A stretch of DNA of 43,168 nucleotides from JAVZCJ01 sp964532175. Its GTDB lineage: Archaea > Thermoproteota > Nitrososphaeria_A > Caldarchaeales > JAVZCJ01. The stretch spans positions 1 through 43,168 of the forward strand of contig CAZHGP010000008.1 of NCBI GenBank assembly GCA_964532175.1, read 5' to 3'. The notes under the pieces were generated by a model. That model saw nothing but the letters and a program-made list of their open reading frames with translations, had not been told where the DNA came from and made no database searches. This document shows, piece by piece, positions 42,511 through 43,168 of the stretch (positions are counted from its first letter, which is position 1; the number at the start of each line of letters is the position of its first letter). A program made the position numbers and the translations under genes.

Positions 42511-43083
42511 TCACAAATTTCTTAAATCAACTAAATTTGCAGCATAATATATAACTTCATTTCTTCTATCAACAACAGATATTATCATTTCCTTTTTTAA
42601 TCCGCGACAAATTGAAACAAGTTTTTTAAGAGTTGCTATATCAATATTTTTACCTTCACTAAGAGGAACAATTAAGTATTTTGCAACTCCTTTCTCAAAT
42701 CCTCCTCTATCAAATACTCTAAATTTTAATTCAGGACTAAAGCCTTCTTTTACTACATATCCTCTTTTTCTAAGATCTCTAAAAACGACATAGCTAATCC
42801 ATATGTCATTATATCTTTCTTTAAAAAATGAAAGAGCTTCTATAAAATTAAGTTGTTTTCCTTTTGAATCATATAATAAGAGTTTTTCTTTTTCTAATAA
42901 ATAAAGAACTTCGCAAGGATGATAAACTATTTTATTTTCTTCTTCCAATTTATATCCATAACCTTTAGATAAATACGCTAAGCTATTATCATTTACTTCA
43001 CTATATATTTTACCATCTTCTTCAATACGAGCAATTATTACTTGCGTAGGCAGCTCTATTTCTTTATTTTTTTCTTCAGTCAT
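42511..43083 (-). CDS. tRNA-splicing endonuclease homologue, probably the structural subunit
   Basis: 190 residues. An N-terminal domain (1-85) is followed by the conserved nuclease fold: ISYVVFRDLRKRGYVVKEG, KFRVFDRG, KYLIVPL and MIISVVDRRNEVIYY. Against the catalytic triad Tyr-His-Lys, the Tyr position is Phe124 (FRVF instead of xRVY) and the His position is Val133 (GVAKYL instead of xHSxYL); Lys163 or Lys164 may remain. It should not cut RNA alone. In many Thermoproteota the enzyme is an (alpha-beta)2 tetramer with one inactive subunit, which this fits. It opens the cluster with the UbiA-type gene and hisS; the start is ATG 43083. Confidence 0.85.
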   Translation of the reverse strand: MTEEKNKEIELPTQVIIARIEEDGKIYSEVNDNSLAYLSKGYGYKLEEENKIVYHPCEVLYLLEKEKLLLYDSKGKQLNFIEALSFFKERYNDIWISYVVFRDLRKRGYVVKEGFSPELKFRVFDRGGFEKGVAKYLIVPLSEGKNIDIATLKKLVSICRGLKKEMIISVVDRRNEVIYYAANLVDLRNL

Positions 43084-43168
43084 TTTTCACACCTATGAAA
43101 ATGGATATTTTAAAAATAAATTATTTTTGAAGTTTTTATCAATGAATTTATTATAAGACTATTTAAGT
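43084..43168. other. Upstream region of the EndA-like operon
   Basis: 85 bases to the window end. A GGTG motif lies just before ATG 43083 on the minus strand and probably serves as ribosome site. An A/T-rich AAAATAAATTATTTT stretch at about 43112-43126 may be the TATA element. No coding frame is seen. Confidence 0.4.

Overview
The window is 43 kb of strongly AT-rich DNA from an archaeon. Diagnostic genes are RNA polymerase subunit Rpo12, archaeal-type triosephosphate isomerase, deoxyhypusine synthase, digeranylgeranylglyceryl phosphate synthase (ether lipids), TtuA-type tRNA thiolase, an Lhr helicase, a tRNA-splicing endonuclease homologue and an intron-bearing tRNA-Leu. The splicing-endonuclease homologue has lost catalytic residues, as the structural subunit of heteromeric enzymes has, and the gene set overall suggests a member of Thermoproteota (TACK) rather than a euryarchaeon. 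This placement is inference; no rRNA is present. Promoters look archaeal: TATA boxes about 25-30 bases ahead of leaderless starts, with GGTG/GAGG ribosome sites inside operons.

Layout. 1-1800: a small Cys-rich protein, tRNA-Leu, an ICMT-like membrane protein, then a 100-N scaffold gap whose two flanks share 14 bases. 1.8-9.1 kb (minus): a secernin-like hydrolase, a zinc-ribbon protein, a small bis-heme membrane protein, an MFS exporter, a PAP2-like phosphatase and a four-gene polar amino acid ABC operon. 9.3-14.6 kb: PPP phosphatase, tpiA, deoxyhypusine synthase, endonuclease III, a frameshifted C_GCAxxG_C_C gene and TtuA. 14.6-19.5 kb: a thiamin locus, with a ThiR-type regulator divergent from cytX-thiDN-thiW and an uncharacterised P-loop ATPase, sharing one palindromic control region. 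19.6-26.4 kb: DUF438-hemerythrin-PAS sensor, ArsC-like phosphatase, TudS-like protein, Mn pyrophosphatase, a frameshifted rhomboid, a gene-poor patch with a tiny ribbon-helix-helix gene, an MBL hydrolase and a CDF metal exporter.

26.6-36 kb is the most interesting stretch. It holds a protein resembling MAGE/Nse3, an Lhr helicase, a glycine-cleavage H-like protein whose lipoyl lysine is replaced by Asp, a rare type-2 (methanogen-type) SerRS, a 606-residue SMC of the Smc5/6 type with no hinge, an unknown 231-residue protein upstream of it, a second H-protein that keeps the lysine, and a thioredoxin-fold membrane protein lacking the usual CxxC. The SMC and MAGE-like proteins could be parts of a minimal archaeal Smc5/6-like complex. 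36-43 kb: MscS channel, rpoP, SpoIIM-like and CYTH proteins, an LLM oxidoreductase, then an operon EndA-like / UbiA-type lipid synthase / hisS / DUF92.

Two genes (13.1 kb and 23.3 kb) each carry a matched pair of frameshifts, one base lost then one gained. These are either assembly errors or young pseudogenes. No CRISPR array, insertion sequence or prophage was seen.
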